Positions 13,501 to 28,500 of a stretch of DNA of 64,000 nucleotides are shown one piece after another; position 1 is the stretch's first letter; each line of letters opens with the position of its first letter. The stretch spans positions 3,170,501-3,234,500 of the forward strand of contig JAKJHU010000024.1 of assembly GCA_022316685.1 (NCBI GenBank), in the 5' to 3' direction. A program made the position numbers and the translations under genes. The stretch comes from Progne subis subis (lineage: Eukaryota; Chordata; Aves; Passeriformes; Hirundinidae). Below the pieces are notes generated by a model. The model was not told the origin of the DNA and searched no databases. It saw nothing but the letters and a program-made list of their open reading frames with translations.

Positions 13501-16500
13501 ACTTAAGTAAAATTTATTCCTCAGGTCAGCTTTAAGTTGATGGCAGGTTTTAAGTGTTTCTAAAGTAGAACTAATTTGAGCAAAACTCCCATCAGTGACA
13601 TTGTGGAAGCACATGATGTGTGTTTCTTGCAGGGGCTAATTAATATGAGCTGTGTAATTCAGTGTACTATGTAATCCATTTTTTAACCAAAATCTGCAGA
13701 TTACTTGAGGGAGGGTTTACTGCCTGTGCCCTTGAAGGAGAGTATAGCAAATAATTGAATGTAGGTCACTGGTGGGTTGGGGAGTTTTATACTAATTCCC
13801 ATTCAGCCTTCACTGTTGTCCAAAACTCACAGCTCACTTTAAAGAGATGCTGTTGATTGCACAGTGACTCAGTAGGGCATAATGTAGGTTTTTCCTCCCC
13901 CAGTGCTAGGCAAAGATAGAATGATCTTCCTGAGTGGTATGAGGCACAGCCCCAGCTGTGTGCCCTCTGACTGCTGTACCTGAAGATACCATGGGAGGTA
14001 TGTCTGGGCTTGGGGAGATAACCAGGGGGTGATAGAAGCCTTGGAGAATAAAACATGGCGTGAGGAAGGGACACAATGCTAAGCTTGTGGCAGCCCTGTT
14101 CAAACAGTTGACTTGTCTAAATATTATCACTCTCAAAGTCCTGATAAAAGGCTTTAGTTGCCACACAGTGGAATGATCCCATGCGATGTATTCATGCCTT
14201 CAAAAGCAGTGGAACAAGGAGTAAGACCTAATTTCTTGATAGCTATTTCACCTTCAAGTTTTCTTTCAAATGCTTTCCTCACTTAGACAATAAATAATAA
14301 ATTAATAGCTGTTGGAAACAAATGGCTAGCCAAGAATAGCTGTGCACATTTTTAAGATTATTTACTCTGCTGTTGCAGTTTCTTACGATTTTATCATGTC
14401 TTTTGGTCACACCAGCTTGATTGAAAAGTTTATATATGTATTCACACACATATAAACATTTGTTAAGCATTTGTGTATGTGGCAGCCTCTCTGAGAACTT
14501 ATTTGCTCTACTAAATATTGTTGAGTGATGTAGTTCTGGGTTTATTCTGAGACTGAGTTTCAGTGTTTTGATTAGGGGAGGGACCTCCCTTAGAGTTTTT
14601 CAGCTGACTAAAGGAAAATTGAGACCAACTGAGGTACCTTAAGTAGCGGTTGGACACAGTCTGTGATCTGTGAGAAAGAATCTAGGTGTTGGTAAACAAG
14701 TTTCATTAAGGATCTTGAAGTTCAATTAACTCAGTGAAGTTAATGAAAGTTCTTAAACCACCTGATTAAAAATTTCATCATACATTTTCAAGACAGCGAG
14801 GTCCAGATTTTTGTATATGCTAACTTGGAGCCTGGTTATTAGAAGGTTTTTCTCAGTTGCATATTTTGTGACAAAAAAGTTTGTTAAAAGCACGATCACA
14901 CCATATTAGAAAACAAACAGGTTTTCCCTGGCCAAATGAGTACACATTTGCTTTAAATTAGAATAAGTCTTTTAATTTATATTAATATTACTAGCACATT
15001 TTATCATGTTGTTTTGTCATGGAAAAAGTGGATTCTAGGCCAGACATCTGATACAAAATTCTCAATACTGTCTCACTTTCCATAGATATTTCTTTATAAA
15101 ATTAAATAAATTGGAATATGAGTTCATCTCTTTTTCAGACCAGAGGAAGGAATGTAATTTTCCTATAACTAGCAAGCATCTAGCCAAAATTAGTGAAAGA
15201 ACTTGAACACTAGGAACTTGAGCATAACATGTACTTTGATTTTTGAACTTTACAAAGTAATCCACATTTACATTTTGGGTTTTTTTTATATGAAGATTTG
15301 CCACCCTCAACTGGGTGGCATGAATTTGGAATCTGTAGGAGTCACAACAAAACTGATTTTAAATCTTGTCTTTTTGTGTATTATTAATTAATTAACCATG
15401 CTGATGCTGGATACAGAGTTAAATGGGAGTGCATGAGAATATTTCTATTCAAATTATGGGGCTTTTAGGTAATTCCTTACGTCTGTTTCTCTTGTGGAAG
15501 TGACTAATCCACCTCTGTCTTGAACAGCCTGCTAAATACTAGAAAAAGGTGCTACTTTCAGTCTTCAGGTTAACAAAGCCATAACCACAGGCAGCAGCAG
15601 AGTGCTCTGGGCAGCAGAAGTGCTGCTCTCCTTCTTGCACAAGTGCTCCTTGGTGCTGCCCTGTGCTCACCCTTGCCTGACACCAAAGAGTGCAATCTGT
15701 CAGATCATAGCTACTTAGGCTTTCATCACTTAACGTTTAAACTAATTTTCTGTGCTTAGTTGCTGTTTACTCTTCATCACTGCCTTGTCTCTTTTGCTGC
15801 CTGCATTCTTTGCCTTTCTCACAGCTCTGGCCCTCAGTCTGGTATATGTCCCCATCCCTGCAGTGCTTCTTGGGCCTTTGCTATTCATGCATTTCAGGTT
15901 TGTTTCTGGAGTTTTGTCTCTTGGTTTTGCTAGAAGACTGGTCCTATTACTCCTGTGCTTATTGAAATGCATCTTCAGATAAGTACCCCCTACTCATCAG
16001 AGGAGAACTATCATTCTATTGAAATTCCTGCAATTCTCTAGAACCTGAATATGAGAGTCTCTTCCTTAATTTTTCTCTTCTGTAGAAAAGATACTCAATT
16101 TGGTTTCACGGGCTTCCTCTTGCATCTTATTCAGAGCATATTTTGTATGTTCTCATTGTACAGTGAGAACAGTCTTTGATGTCTTGCACCACCAAAACTC
16201 AGAAAAGGAAAAAAGAATTCTTAGCACTGATATTCTAATGAAGTTTTATTTCCTTTGTCCAAGTGAGAAAAACCCCCCAGCACTCCAAAGATGAAGTTGT
16301 GAGGAGGAATTTAAAATTTTGACACAAATTGTTCTATAAAATTATTTTAAGATTTACAAGCCATAAGATACTGTCATTTGTTTGGAACCTGTCAAAACGA
16401 GGTTTTAACTAAGCTGTATATTTTATTTAGAGCCATATTGCCTTGAAGAAAGTTGACATTAGGCAGTAGTCCGTTTGTAATGCAATAGTCAAGTGTTTAG

Positions 16501-19500
16501 GTAAGATAATTCATGCAACTGTCTATGCTTCATGTATTGCTTTGCAACATATATTTATCAATATATGCATATATGAACTGCTGGGATGTCTCAATAAATC
16601 AGAAATGTGTACCAGCACCACATTTACTTTTCCCGAATGTCTCAGAGTTGATTTATCAAATTCCAAGCTGAAGTTAACTGATTCCTCATTTAAAACTGAA
16701 CTAAAGAACATTGAGAGGAGAGTTTAGCTTCCTATTTCTTAGCAAATCAGTACTCACAAATGTGACTAAAAACTACTCAGGGTATTTGAATCCAGAAAAC
16801 AAGGATTGTGTCATAGAAAAAAAACAAGGCAGTAAAAAATATTTGAGCAATAGCACTTTTTAGAAGCCTGGATTATGAACTCCAGAAGCTGATCAAGATA
16901 TTGGTAAATGTTACGTAGAAAGCAGCAAGAGTCTTGTGCCAGTGCACAGCTCTGGGCTGACCTGAAAAATGCTGTGCAAGGCAGGGAAGTGCCGTGTGCT
17001 GTCGTGTGTTTGTGCTTTTATAGGGCATTTCTGCTGGTGTGTGGTTGCAGAAGCAGAGACTCGGAGCAGTGCTGGAAGTCTGAGCTGTCTGAGGCATAGG
17101 AACGTCTGAAACACAGGTCTTTATCTCCTGCTGTTGATGTAGATGGAATATGTGCAAATAAACCAACAGGGAATGTTGTCAGGATGTTTCTGGCTATGGC
17201 TAAATGAAAAGTTTGTCTCCTTTTGGAAAGTGAGCACTAGTTACTGAGCATAGACTTCTTGTCTCCTTAGATATACTTTTCTGGGAGTCATGAAAGATGA
17301 TGTATTGCATTACTCTGTTGAGAATGAAAAGCCAGACAGCTGAGTTATTTTCCAAGTGGTTGTCCAGAAGTTGAAAACAAAGGTGAATACAGGTGCTGGT
17401 TAAGAGGCAGTTGTTTTCAGAAGCATTTGAGAGAAAGTATTTTTTTGCCAAGTAAAAATAATGTAGGCTCATGGAGAAATTGAGCTGCTTTCTATGCTAA
17501 TTCATGGGATTATTTGGGCAAAAACATCAGTCCTGTAATACTATGAAAAATATGAAGCTTGTAGTCTAAATTTACTAACATTAATTCTTGATTTGCTCTT
17601 AGTGTGCACGTTGAAAACAGTTTGCTCAGGCAGTGAAATTGTTTGCTTTGGTAGGTAAGAGTAATGACTGCTTCCTTGCTCATTTGCAAGTGTAGAACTC
17701 TGGCTATGAAGGGGAATTCAGTTATAAATTTGTTCAATAATGTAAGGTAAAATGTTAAAAGCCAAGTCAGCATTCTCAAGCAAATGTTGTGACTCTGTAC
17801 TTCTGTTTCAAAGCTGTTAGGCTGGTAGGAAGGAATCCATCTGACATGGTGCCTCAGACCTTATGATGGCTTTAAGCTGATCTTAGTTCACTTGGCAGAC
17901 TAAAGTCTTAGGGGAAAAGTGCCCTTTCTGTGCAGCTGCACACAGAGGAGCCCTGAAGTAGCAAGGCAGAGAATCCTGTCAGAAGCCATTTTCCTTGTCT
18001 GCTCTATTGGATCTTAATGAGTTGTAGTAGGAGTTGTTCTGAAGATGGAAGACCACGTGGTGCATGTTCTGACTGTCACAGACAGTGGAAAACTGAAGTA
18101 CATCAGTAGTCAAAAATCCGCTGAAAACTTAAACTTGTCTGGCAGTAGCCTGGCCTGTTTGTTATATATGTAACACTTCATTCTGACCAACAACTAGACC
18201 TTCATCTTAATATAGAATCAATATTGATCATTTGTTGTATGCAGGTCTTAAGGGCGTTTCTCCATAGGCTACATATATAAGTATTAGATGAGAATGGTTT
18301 TAATGGCTGTATTATACTTGAACAGCAGTAATTTAAAAGTTTCCAAGAGCTAAATCCAAATCTATACACGACAAAATCTCTGTTGTGTGTGCTCTCTCTG
18401 TAGGTACCTCAGCTACAGCAACAAGCTAAGTGTTAATGCAGTTTGCAAAGTTTCTATGCTGATATTTTTGTTCATTTTGGTGGAAAAATGGATCATCTCT
18501 TTCTTTTTTTAGAAAAACAACCCCAGATTACCATGGAGGGAGCTCTTAATCTTTGTTCCCATTTTATGTTTCTTTTGCTCTTTAGGTTTGGTTTCAGTTT
18601 TCTCACCTTGTTTTCTACTTTTTGAAGTGATGTTTTTTTAACTTCACACTCTTTCAGAAGCTGACTACATTAATGATACGAATCTTTTGAATGATATTTT
18701 TTCTCTTCCTCTAGTGCCTCGTTCTCCTTCCTTCAACTTTCTCCTGTTGACATCTCTTATTTCCTGAAACTTCTGTCTCTCCAAATCTTCTGACTTTGCT
18801 GTTGTCTGAAGATTATATTTCATGCATCTGCCTCAGTTAAGCTGGTTTTGATGCTGTTTCATTGCTACTATTTTTGGTATGAGTGCAGCAAGGGAATTTT
18901 TGTTGGAAATACCTGTGAGCAGTAAAATTAGTGCCTGTCAGGTAGAATAGGAAGATATGTTGAGGAACACAATTTTAAGAAACATTATAGGTAGTGTGGG
19001 ATAAAATTTCAAGCTGTAATGCTGAATAGCTTTTAAAACTTCAGCATTGAGGCTCTTTCACCCAATCTAATGTTCATCAGCCTGTATATGCTTTGATCTT
19101 GATTTGAGATTTGAAGTTTGATGTAAAAAAAATGAAGGTAGAGTCATAATTCAGACTGCTGGTGGATATGAATTGCAACTTTCAATTTGAAATCCCCCCT
19201 GTGACATTTGGCCCATAAAAATATAACTGTCTAGCACAAATAATGCCTTTCATTGAGACCATAATATCTATGACAAAATGCTAGGAGAATGTTGGTATCA
19301 GACAAGGTTTATCTTTCATGTTGTATGTTTGATAAAATCACTTGATAAACCGTTGGTTAATTGCAATATATTTTTTTCCAAATTTTATCTCCCCAAAATG
19401 CCTTTTTGCATTGACCACAAATGATGTAGGAGCTTGTTTTTCACAAAGCACGACCTTTTCTGGTGTGTTTTCTAGGAGCATCTGCTTGCCTGCAGTTGGC

Positions 19501-22500
19501 TCTTGAATTTGCTCACTGTAGGCTGCTGCTGAGATTGACTGGAGCAGAACCCATAATGGCTGGGATATTGGGTTTGGTTTGGACTCTCTGTGTTGGACTG
19601 AAATACCCAACTAAATTGATGTTGAGACTTTCATTGAACTCGTATGTGCTACTGGTGTTTTTATCAGAAATAGTGAGGACTGAAGTTGGCCTTAGATGAA
19701 GTTCTATGACTTGGTACCAATCTGGGAGGTATTCAGTCCCGTGTCCTTTCACAAGTGTTTTTAAGCACAATTCCACAACAAATATTTGGAAATGCCTATA
19801 AACCCTATAGAGCAAAAGTGAGGTATGGTCCTGTGTGGTCGAGGAGGCAATATTAATGTCAGAGATTACTGCCTCTACCATGGCAGAGCTGGGAAATAAG
19901 CAGTGGACCTTACCTCCCCTTCAGAATAACACACTAAGAAATCCATCCCTCCCTCTGTCTCTGCTTATCAGTTCTCAAATGCAGGTTATGACATGACCAG
20001 AGTTAGAACAGTGGGCTAAGAGCATGAAGTAGAGGACAAAAGTTTCTGTAGTCAGCAGAGCTGGTCGAATTCCAGGAGACATCTTAACTGTAAATATGAC
20101 TGTATGGTTAATGATGGGTAGTCTCTGGTTTGCTCTTCTTTATCACAGTATCTAAAACACATACTAAGATCCCCATCATAGACTTTAGGAACTCAATGTT
20201 CTTTTCAACCTCCAGACAAGTGAAAGCTAAAGAACAACATTTTAAAAAACATTAAAAAAAGAGAGTAATCAATCCCACTTTCTCTTTAGTTCTGCAGTGC
20301 AGTTTGGAAGTGCAGCACATAGATGGTACAATCTGCAAGCTGATGTATGTTCAAGGTAATAAGACAAGAATTAAACAGTAAAAAATAAAAATATCAAATT
20401 ACTTTCTCTCATTTATTTTGTAATTTTCAGTATAAGGATCCAGCTCAAGGAGAATTGGGTACAAACATGATGGGAATGTATTTTTCTGTGTATTTTCTTC
20501 TACTACTACCAGTGTACTTTAGATTTTTTATTTATTTTTTTTAATCTAAATGAACGGATGATTAGGGAGAAAACCAAACCATTGCTCTTACCAAATTTCA
20601 ATAGAAGCTGACAGTGCTGCTTTTGTTGCAGAATGTCTTCTCAAGTTTCATTTTTTTTTTAATCGCATATCAAAGCTGATTTTTAAAATGAGTGGAAGAC
20701 AGTGAAATGTCTGAGTTATGCCATCCTGTTTACTGTGTGTCTCTTGGTAGCATTGGAGGCAAGTGCTTTTCTATTTAGACCAATCTAATCCCTTGTCTCT
20801 TCTGGTAGAGATCTCCTAGGAGTGTGAGGTCTTTCGATGGCTGCGGGCTTTTGTGAGCCTCTGTGGGCCACTTAGGAGGCTAACTGCAGCAAAGAGAACA
20901 ACTAACTTCCCTTTGCACTGTAGAAGGGAATATTTTTTTCTTGCAGATGTACAGTGTGCATTTATGCCTAATAAATATTCTTGTCTTCATTGATTGTGTA
21001 CTGGAGTACATTCAATTCATAGTTCAGGTGTGACTTGGTAGCACTGAGCAAAGCCATACACTAATTAAATTTGTGTAGCTAGTGGTTAAAGTAAACTCAG
21101 AAAAGAGAGAAGTGTGGAAGTGACTGGTTCACCCAAGACAGGAAGAAAAACTCTTCCTCTGCTTTTAGCAGAAGAGAGGAAGAAAAACTCCATTGCACAG
21201 CCTCCTCTGAGTATTGTTCTTGTAAGGATCAGAATTGACCAAGAGTCTGTTTAAATATTAAAGTGAAATAATGCAGTGGGAGTGAGGAAACCACATGTCA
21301 CTTAAACTGCAGGATGCATACCTAAAACAGTGTTGGAGGTGCAATCAGTAATCAATATGTAAGCACTAATTTCCTTCTAAAGTATCTGTATGCCAATTTT
21401 AAACATCCAAGGTCGCGAACACAAAATGTATATATAAAACGTACAAACTGTTGGTTGCAGTTTAGAGGATTTGCTTGTTCTTTTTGAAACATGTAAAAAT
21501 AGTCTTCTGAAGTCTGTTAAAGGACAGAGACAAAAGAAATGTAACTTGGGAAAACACATAGCACTGATTTACATCCTTTCCTATTTTGAAAAACCTACCT
21601 GTCCAAAGTCTGAACACCTTTGATATTCTCCTTGTTCAATCATTAGGGATTTTAAAAAGAATGCTTAGGTAAAAAAATTAAAATAGTATTAAAATATCCT
21701 GTTAAAAATGCAGGAAAAATACATTTCGTTCATGATTGATTACTGTTATGGCCCATATAAAATATGGTAAAAAATTATGGTATCATCAGTAAGAGTGTTC
21801 AAAAAGTATTGAAAACAAGCACTTGATCAAAGCTGAATACAGCTGGAAAGATACTGTTTCTAAGTATAGGTTATCCTTGTAGTGTTTATTCTGAAGGGAA
21901 CTGGAATGACTTAATAGCAGATAGGTTTTGCAGCACTGTCCTAGGAACATCCTTTTGTACCCTTTTGCCCTCCATGCAAAACCTGGAATGTAGTAAATGC
22001 ACCAGAAAGGACAAACTGGAGTTGCACATTTAGAAGAACACTGTGCTCTGAGGCAGTCTGCGCTTATGCTGTTAGTTGCAGTGTTTCTAACACAGCAATG
22101 CTTAAAGTAAGGTTGTCATTCTTTAAGCAAGGTCTTAAAAAGGGAAAAAAAAAAAAGAAAAAAACCAACCAAAATACCAGCCCCAAACTTAACACCCCAG
22201 CAGGCATGGTGAGGGCTGGGAGGTATTCAAAGAATCAAAACCACGAGCTTCAGACAGGAAGCAGCTGCTCGAACTCCTTCCCTCCATGGTTGCGTTAGGG
22301 AGTCTCGGCTTTGCGGACAGAATGAAACAAGGGATGAGCACGATGATGGTGCTGCTTGTGCAATTTAAACTTTTTCATTTCCCTGTAAGAGCAGAGCTAT
22401 CTAGGGAACCTTTTGTGCTTTTGGGCTAGTGCCTGAAGCCTCATCAGAGCCCTAAAATTTGAAAAATGGGGTTTTAAACAAAATTTTTAAAAATGTGTAC

Positions 22501-25500
22501 ATTTGTGTCCATTGTTGGATATTGATTATTCAAGACTTGCTCATTAAAGTTCTAACAACATGATATTGAGTTTTACAGATTCCCAGAGAGCATTTGGTTT
22601 TGGTTTTTCTCCTTTAATGTTTAGGATTCACGTGTGCAGTTCTGTCACCTGCTCCCGCTGTTGTAGTTCTGAAGCTTGCATGATCAGAGTTGTCACTTCT
22701 GATAAAAGGAGTAAAATATTCAGTGTACAAAGGAGGGGTAAATATTCTTGGCATCAACCTGTCCTTTTGGACAGCAGGTCATCTGTCCTCATATCTTTGA
22801 GTGGTTTCTAAAAAATTTGTTCTGCAAGCATTGTCTGCCTTCCTAGTTCCAAACTGCCTGTCTCATTTCTCCTTCTTAGAAGACTTTGGAGAAAAAGTTG
22901 CATCTTCTGTAGCTGTTGATTACCCTGGGGCTTTTGAAGTCCCAGCGGTTTGCATCTCTGTATTTAGCTTATCTACGCACAAATCGGCAACACCCAGGAG
23001 GATTTTGTCTTTGCCATTTTTTTTCCACACACCCCCCCCCCCCCCCCACTCTGGAGAATCTTTCCTGCCACTTCATTGTGGAGACACTAACACTAGGCAG
23101 AATGCATCCAAGGTGAGGCTTCCCTAGGTCGATGTGTGTAGGGTATGAAGGTCTGCATGCCCAGAGGCAGCCAGGCTTCCCCTGCAGCACAACAGCACCT
23201 CTGAGCGCTCCTCTCACAGCTGGAGCTCAGCGCTCAGAGGAAATGTGCATGACTGCCAAAACCAGCTTTTACAGCAGTTGTACCCTTGCTGCCTCTGCGT
23301 GAAAGCATTTGGCACCTGGTTTCAAACCCTTTTTCCGCAGTTGCTGGCGGGCTCCCGTCAGTCACAAAGACTTGGCTCGGGGTTGTAGATTTCTCTGCCG
23401 TGGTTCCCTGGGACAGTTGGTCTATTTTCCTTAATGCTCTTATGCCAGTGCTAAGCCTTGATGGGAAAGAGGGATGAAGTAGTCCTCAGATGTGTTTCCT
23501 TAGGGTGTAATTCAGTGGAAATGGGAGAATGGATTTGGGCAACGAGAGATCCAGAATCAGGATGGCTCAAAGTGGTGTCAATGAGAAAACAGGCAGCATC
23601 CCACAGCTGGTGATCGCCCCAATGGAAAGGAAATTTGTGTCTTTCCTTTGGATTGCATCTATCAGTGCAATCCACACCTAAAGCCTGGATTTCATTATCT
23701 GAATGAGGTGAAATTTAGGATATAGCTATATGTGAAGCTGTGTGTAATGAAACACAGCTGATGACATTTCTACCTGCTGGAGGTCTGCAGTCTGTCCTGT
23801 TCCTAAGGAGGTGTTTGTGCAGGTGCCAAGGCTGTATATTGTCTTTCATATCTGTGTTTCTTCAGTGCACGCCACACTGTATTTAGGTAGAGGTATATTT
23901 GCACAGCTGGCATTTGAAATCTTGTTTTTGTTTTTAAGGGCCTGTTAGAGGTGCCAGTAGGTGAAACAAAGGTTTGCTTTTAGGTCAGGTCTTTTTTAAC
24001 TATTTCTGTTTTTTGGGGAGCTTTTTTTTTCCCCCCTCCCTTCTTTCCTTTAATTCTAAGGCATTTTCATTCATTTTGCCTTTTTGAAAAGCTCCCATCC
24101 TTTCTCTTTCCCTCGAGGCTTGTGGTTTGATTAAAACTAACCTAAACTAACATGAACTACTAACACGGTACCCAACCAAGGCAGAAGGAGAGAAAATGTT
24201 CAGTTTAACTTATGAACATGCTTTACTTGGAATAACATGCTCATTAGATCAGCAGCTGTGTAATCACCCTGGAGTTCTCTGCCTTAATGTATTCTCTTCC
24301 TCCTCCCCACCCCTTTTTTTTTTTTCCAATCTGTTAACCAAGTAAAATGGAAATGTAGCAATTCCTAGAGGTCTTTTGGTTCAAAAGTTAATGATGGATT
24401 AGTGTACAATATTAATGCATATTAATTAATATATATATTTCAACTGCTACCCACTCCCCTCTGTGCCAAATAAAGTATTGATTTAGGGTTGTCCATAGCC
24501 TGGTCAATGCTATATTAATAAAGGTTTATCTTTTACTAGCATAAGTAATTGGAGAATATATTTACATACTGTGTTTTCACCTTATCTCTGAGCGACAGAG
24601 ATGCAAAATGTTTCTTTTTCCCCTCCTCCTCCTCACCAGTCTGGTGAATGAGTGAAAACAGCTTCATGAGAACTCAGTCAGCATGTGGGCATGACTGGCA
24701 CTTCTGGCTTTAAAGTGTTCTGCACACGTGGCACTTAAAATTGGCCTCATAAGAGCCTCACCCCATGATGCAGAGAATTCATGATTTTGCATTCTCCAGA
24801 AACAGTGGATTTCTAGATGCACTGATTTTTTTACTTTTCATGATCTGCCCAGAGCTCTGACTTTTACCGTGTTTTAGGAAAACGCATCCTGATTTAAGCG
24901 CCTGCGTGGAAGTAACTGCTTTGATGGTCTAAACACAAGTGAGTCTTTCTAGGTTTTATTGGCACAAGCTGTGAAAGTGTTGCCATCAATATTTGTTGGT
25001 CACTTAAAATTCTCAGTTTAGGTAAATATCAGAAATATAAGTATGGGCATAGTCCTTACAGCAGCTGTCAGTAGCATGGAATTATTGCTTGACTGGGGAG
25101 ACAGTGAGTTGCAAAATGATTTACTTCTGTTTCTTCTAAAAGTGGGAAAGTACTTTTGGAATGTGCTTAATCTGTTTTTTAACTGCATGATTTGCAAGAT
25201 CTTTTTAAAGAAACAAGATTAAAAAGAGACACCACTAAAATACTATAGAAAGGGACATTTTGGACTCAGACACACTACTGGTATGGAAAGTGATAAAACA
25301 GTCCCTCTAGTGTACTGCTGCTGTAAGCAGGCACAGGAATATCTGATGTGATTAACTGAAGAGTATGGCTGCAGGAAATGACAAAATAATGTTTTGACAA
25401 GGCAAATGAAAGGTCTTACATAGACTGGAGAGTCTGATCTACAACTGCAAGTCAAGTTAAGCCATAATAAATATCTAACTAAAAACCAAAGAAGCTGTTA

Positions 25501-28500
25501 GAGTTCCTAATGAAGTAAAGAGTTAATGTACAGTGTGAAACCATTGCCCTTGCCAGCAGTGCTTGAAACATGAATGAGGAGCAGAGCCACTCACCAGGGT
25601 GTGGGCTGAGGTGTGCTTCCTCTTCCAGCACTATAGATTTGAATTTCATGTCATATTTTGCATAAACTGGCTATGTACAGAAAAACAAACTTGGATGTTC
25701 ACATCTTCTTGAAGCGAGTGGTGACTTTGATGTGACTTCTAAAGACCTGCTTAACCTCTGTCCCGTGTTAGGCAGTGCAAAGGAGCTGAACTGGGGTGGG
25801 TGCAGTAAGGCTTCCTTTTATGCCTGGAAGCCTCTTGCTAATCTCCTAGTGTCAGGTTGCCTGCAGGCAAATCACAGACTTACTGAACTTTTCAGTGTGA
25901 AGGAATGTAGTCGTTGTGGGATGTTTTCGAATATAAATGTTTCTTTTTTTGTGTGTTGTAGCTGGCCAGAACATCAATTAGGAATCTTTACTCAGTACCT
26001 GTTTTTTGCTGACTTCCTGGTGGTAGTGTGTGTGCAAAGCAAAGCTCTGCAGCCCTTTGTACATACGTTTGTTGCAGAGCAGCACCAGGTATGGAATTCC
26101 TGTTGTTCTGGACTTTGTAAAAGCAAGGAGTGCTACTTTTGCACTTAAACCAAGATCCAGTCAAGCCTCATTCAAAGTACAGGAGCATCTGTCAGTCCTG
26201 GCTATGGAAGAGAGCTGGGTGATCATTTAGGGTTAAATGCATAAAAGGGATTGAAAGGAAGAGAGCAAAGCAAAAAAAGCATATGCAAAGTGCTATATTG
26301 TATGTTAGAGACTTTAATGTGTATCATACATTGTAATTTTGGAGTTCAGAATTGCACAATATTGTAGGTTCCCTCCTATCAACTGCAGAGAGCTTCAAAC
26401 TAGCGCTGTTCTGAAAAATTCCTGAGTCTTTCTTTTGTCAGTTATTGAAAATCAGACATTTTGCTGCATTTAAGTTTGTTTTGCTAAATGTCTATCGAAG
26501 TTCTGTTTGTTTATCAGACAACTCAGTCTATACACAACTGCAGTCATTCCCACGGTACAACTCTTGAAATTTGTGAATTCTTAGTTGTTTCTGTAGTGGC
26601 TCAGGACCAAAGAATTGAAATTTCCAATGGGAGGAGAATCTTGCTTTGCCCTGCTGTTTGTTGGAGCAAATACATTTACATGTATATGATATTGGTATAG
26701 TGTGTTGACCAGAAGTGGTAATTCCATGTGTGATTACTGGTTTAAGTATTCTTGACGTTTTCTCAGAATTTTTTAGGGTAACCACAACTGTAAGAAAAAT
26801 GCTGCTCAATAGACATAGTTCTGTTTCCTGACAGTGCTGTTTTAAGCTGTGGTTTGATAGGAGTGCTTCAATGGGTAAGCATTATCTTTTATTCTGTGGA
26901 AGTTGAATTTGTGTTCTAATTGTTAGTAGAGACTGGAATGCTTACTGGTTTCTGTTCTAAAAGCAAGGAAGATTCTTGTAGTCTTCTGTCGTCTCTAGTC
27001 AAGCAGTTCCTTTCTCTGTCCCCTTCTCTGCGTGTTTTCTGGTAAACGCTTCTGTGGCTTCCCCAGTGTGTGTGGGTGTCATGTTGGGCCTCTGTGCCTG
27101 CCCCCTCCAAGTTTTCACAGCAATTCCTGAAAAAGCTTTTCTGTTCCTCTTATTTATAAATCTTGCTTTTGTTTGTGTTCATATTGATAGATCTAAAATA
27201 TAACTTGGCAGTACACTTTGGGAATAACATTTGCTAGTTACCTCCCTAAGATTTGTAATTTTATTTCTACAGCTTTTTTTTTTTTTTAATGTTATCTTGA
27301 AGCAACTGTAATTAGCTGTGAAGAGTAAGCTATATGTCTGCTGGGTTTGATTAGGCTAGATAAGTGAGAATCCCTCTAAGGAAAAGGGTCTGCGTGGGTG
27401 GAATCGTTTGCAAAAGGCTTTTTGTATGCTGGGAAATATCATGTTGAAACAAGTAAGGGATGTTCAGTTCACCAGACTTGCCCCTCTTTGTTTGGAGAAC
27501 CATTAAGCCTCCTGTGATTTTGCCGATCAATCAATGCCCACCCATGTGTCAGGACAGATCATTCTGCCATTGAATCCCCCAGCATCTTGTCTCATGTGGC
27601 TCAGTGCTGCTTGTAGCCCCTTGCTGGGATTCTCACAGGTGTGCAGGGGCAGGTTCTGGTCTGCTACAGAAACCAGAACAGACCTGCAACAGTAAGACTT
27701 GTTTAAGAAGTCTTTTTCCCTTTTGACCTTTTGGTTAATGTTGAAATAGTTTTAACTTAATTTTGTAATTTATTCAATCAACTTTTATCCACAGTTTCTA
27801 AAGCTTATTTTAGACCATATTACATTTCTTCTGTTCAGAGGGGAAATACGTGTCCCCATCTTTGATTATGTTAATAGCATCACATTGTTTTTATTATCCT
27901 TTGCTGTAAGGCAAAACGAGATATTTTTGTGGCATTAATTTTCACAGCAGCTTAAATGAACTCCAAATATTGCTTTCACAGGATTAGTCTAACATTCATT
28001 CTTAATTTTGCTCATCTGCCTATGAAATATGGTTCACTGTGGAGGCTTTGTAACTTCAGTTTAAGCTGTAGTTTGTGATATTTCTGTGTGGTTTTTACTT
28101 TGTCATTCTCCTGTGTAAACATGTAATTTTCCTTCCTTTGAGAGATGCACTTTTAACTCTCTTTTATGGTCATGGTAGTCTTGTAATTAGAACTTAAAAA
28201 ATAAACAACTGAAATTGTAGATTATTCCCAAATGCCTGTGAAATGTAGAATTGCTGTACTGAATTTTGATACTGCTGATAAAACCCTTCTTTGGAGACTT
28301 CTCTTCAGCTTAATATGGATTTTGATTTGAAAATGTACAGGCTGAAATGTCTGAGGAGTTCAGGGGAAACCTTGTCATTGGAAGTATGGACATTCAGGCA
28401 GGGTGTCATTTTGGGTCATTTTCTCTCTCTAGCCAGTAAGACTGGCATATCTGAGTATGAGTAAATAGTTATGACGGGGAGGACTTGCCAGGCAGTGTCA

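Noticed and set aside
25732..26148. 138-codon open frame on the + strand in intron 2
   Set aside because: No known domain, no coding-like composition, no trusted splice borders, and it lies inside an intron of a well-supported gene. Chance openness is the simplest reading.
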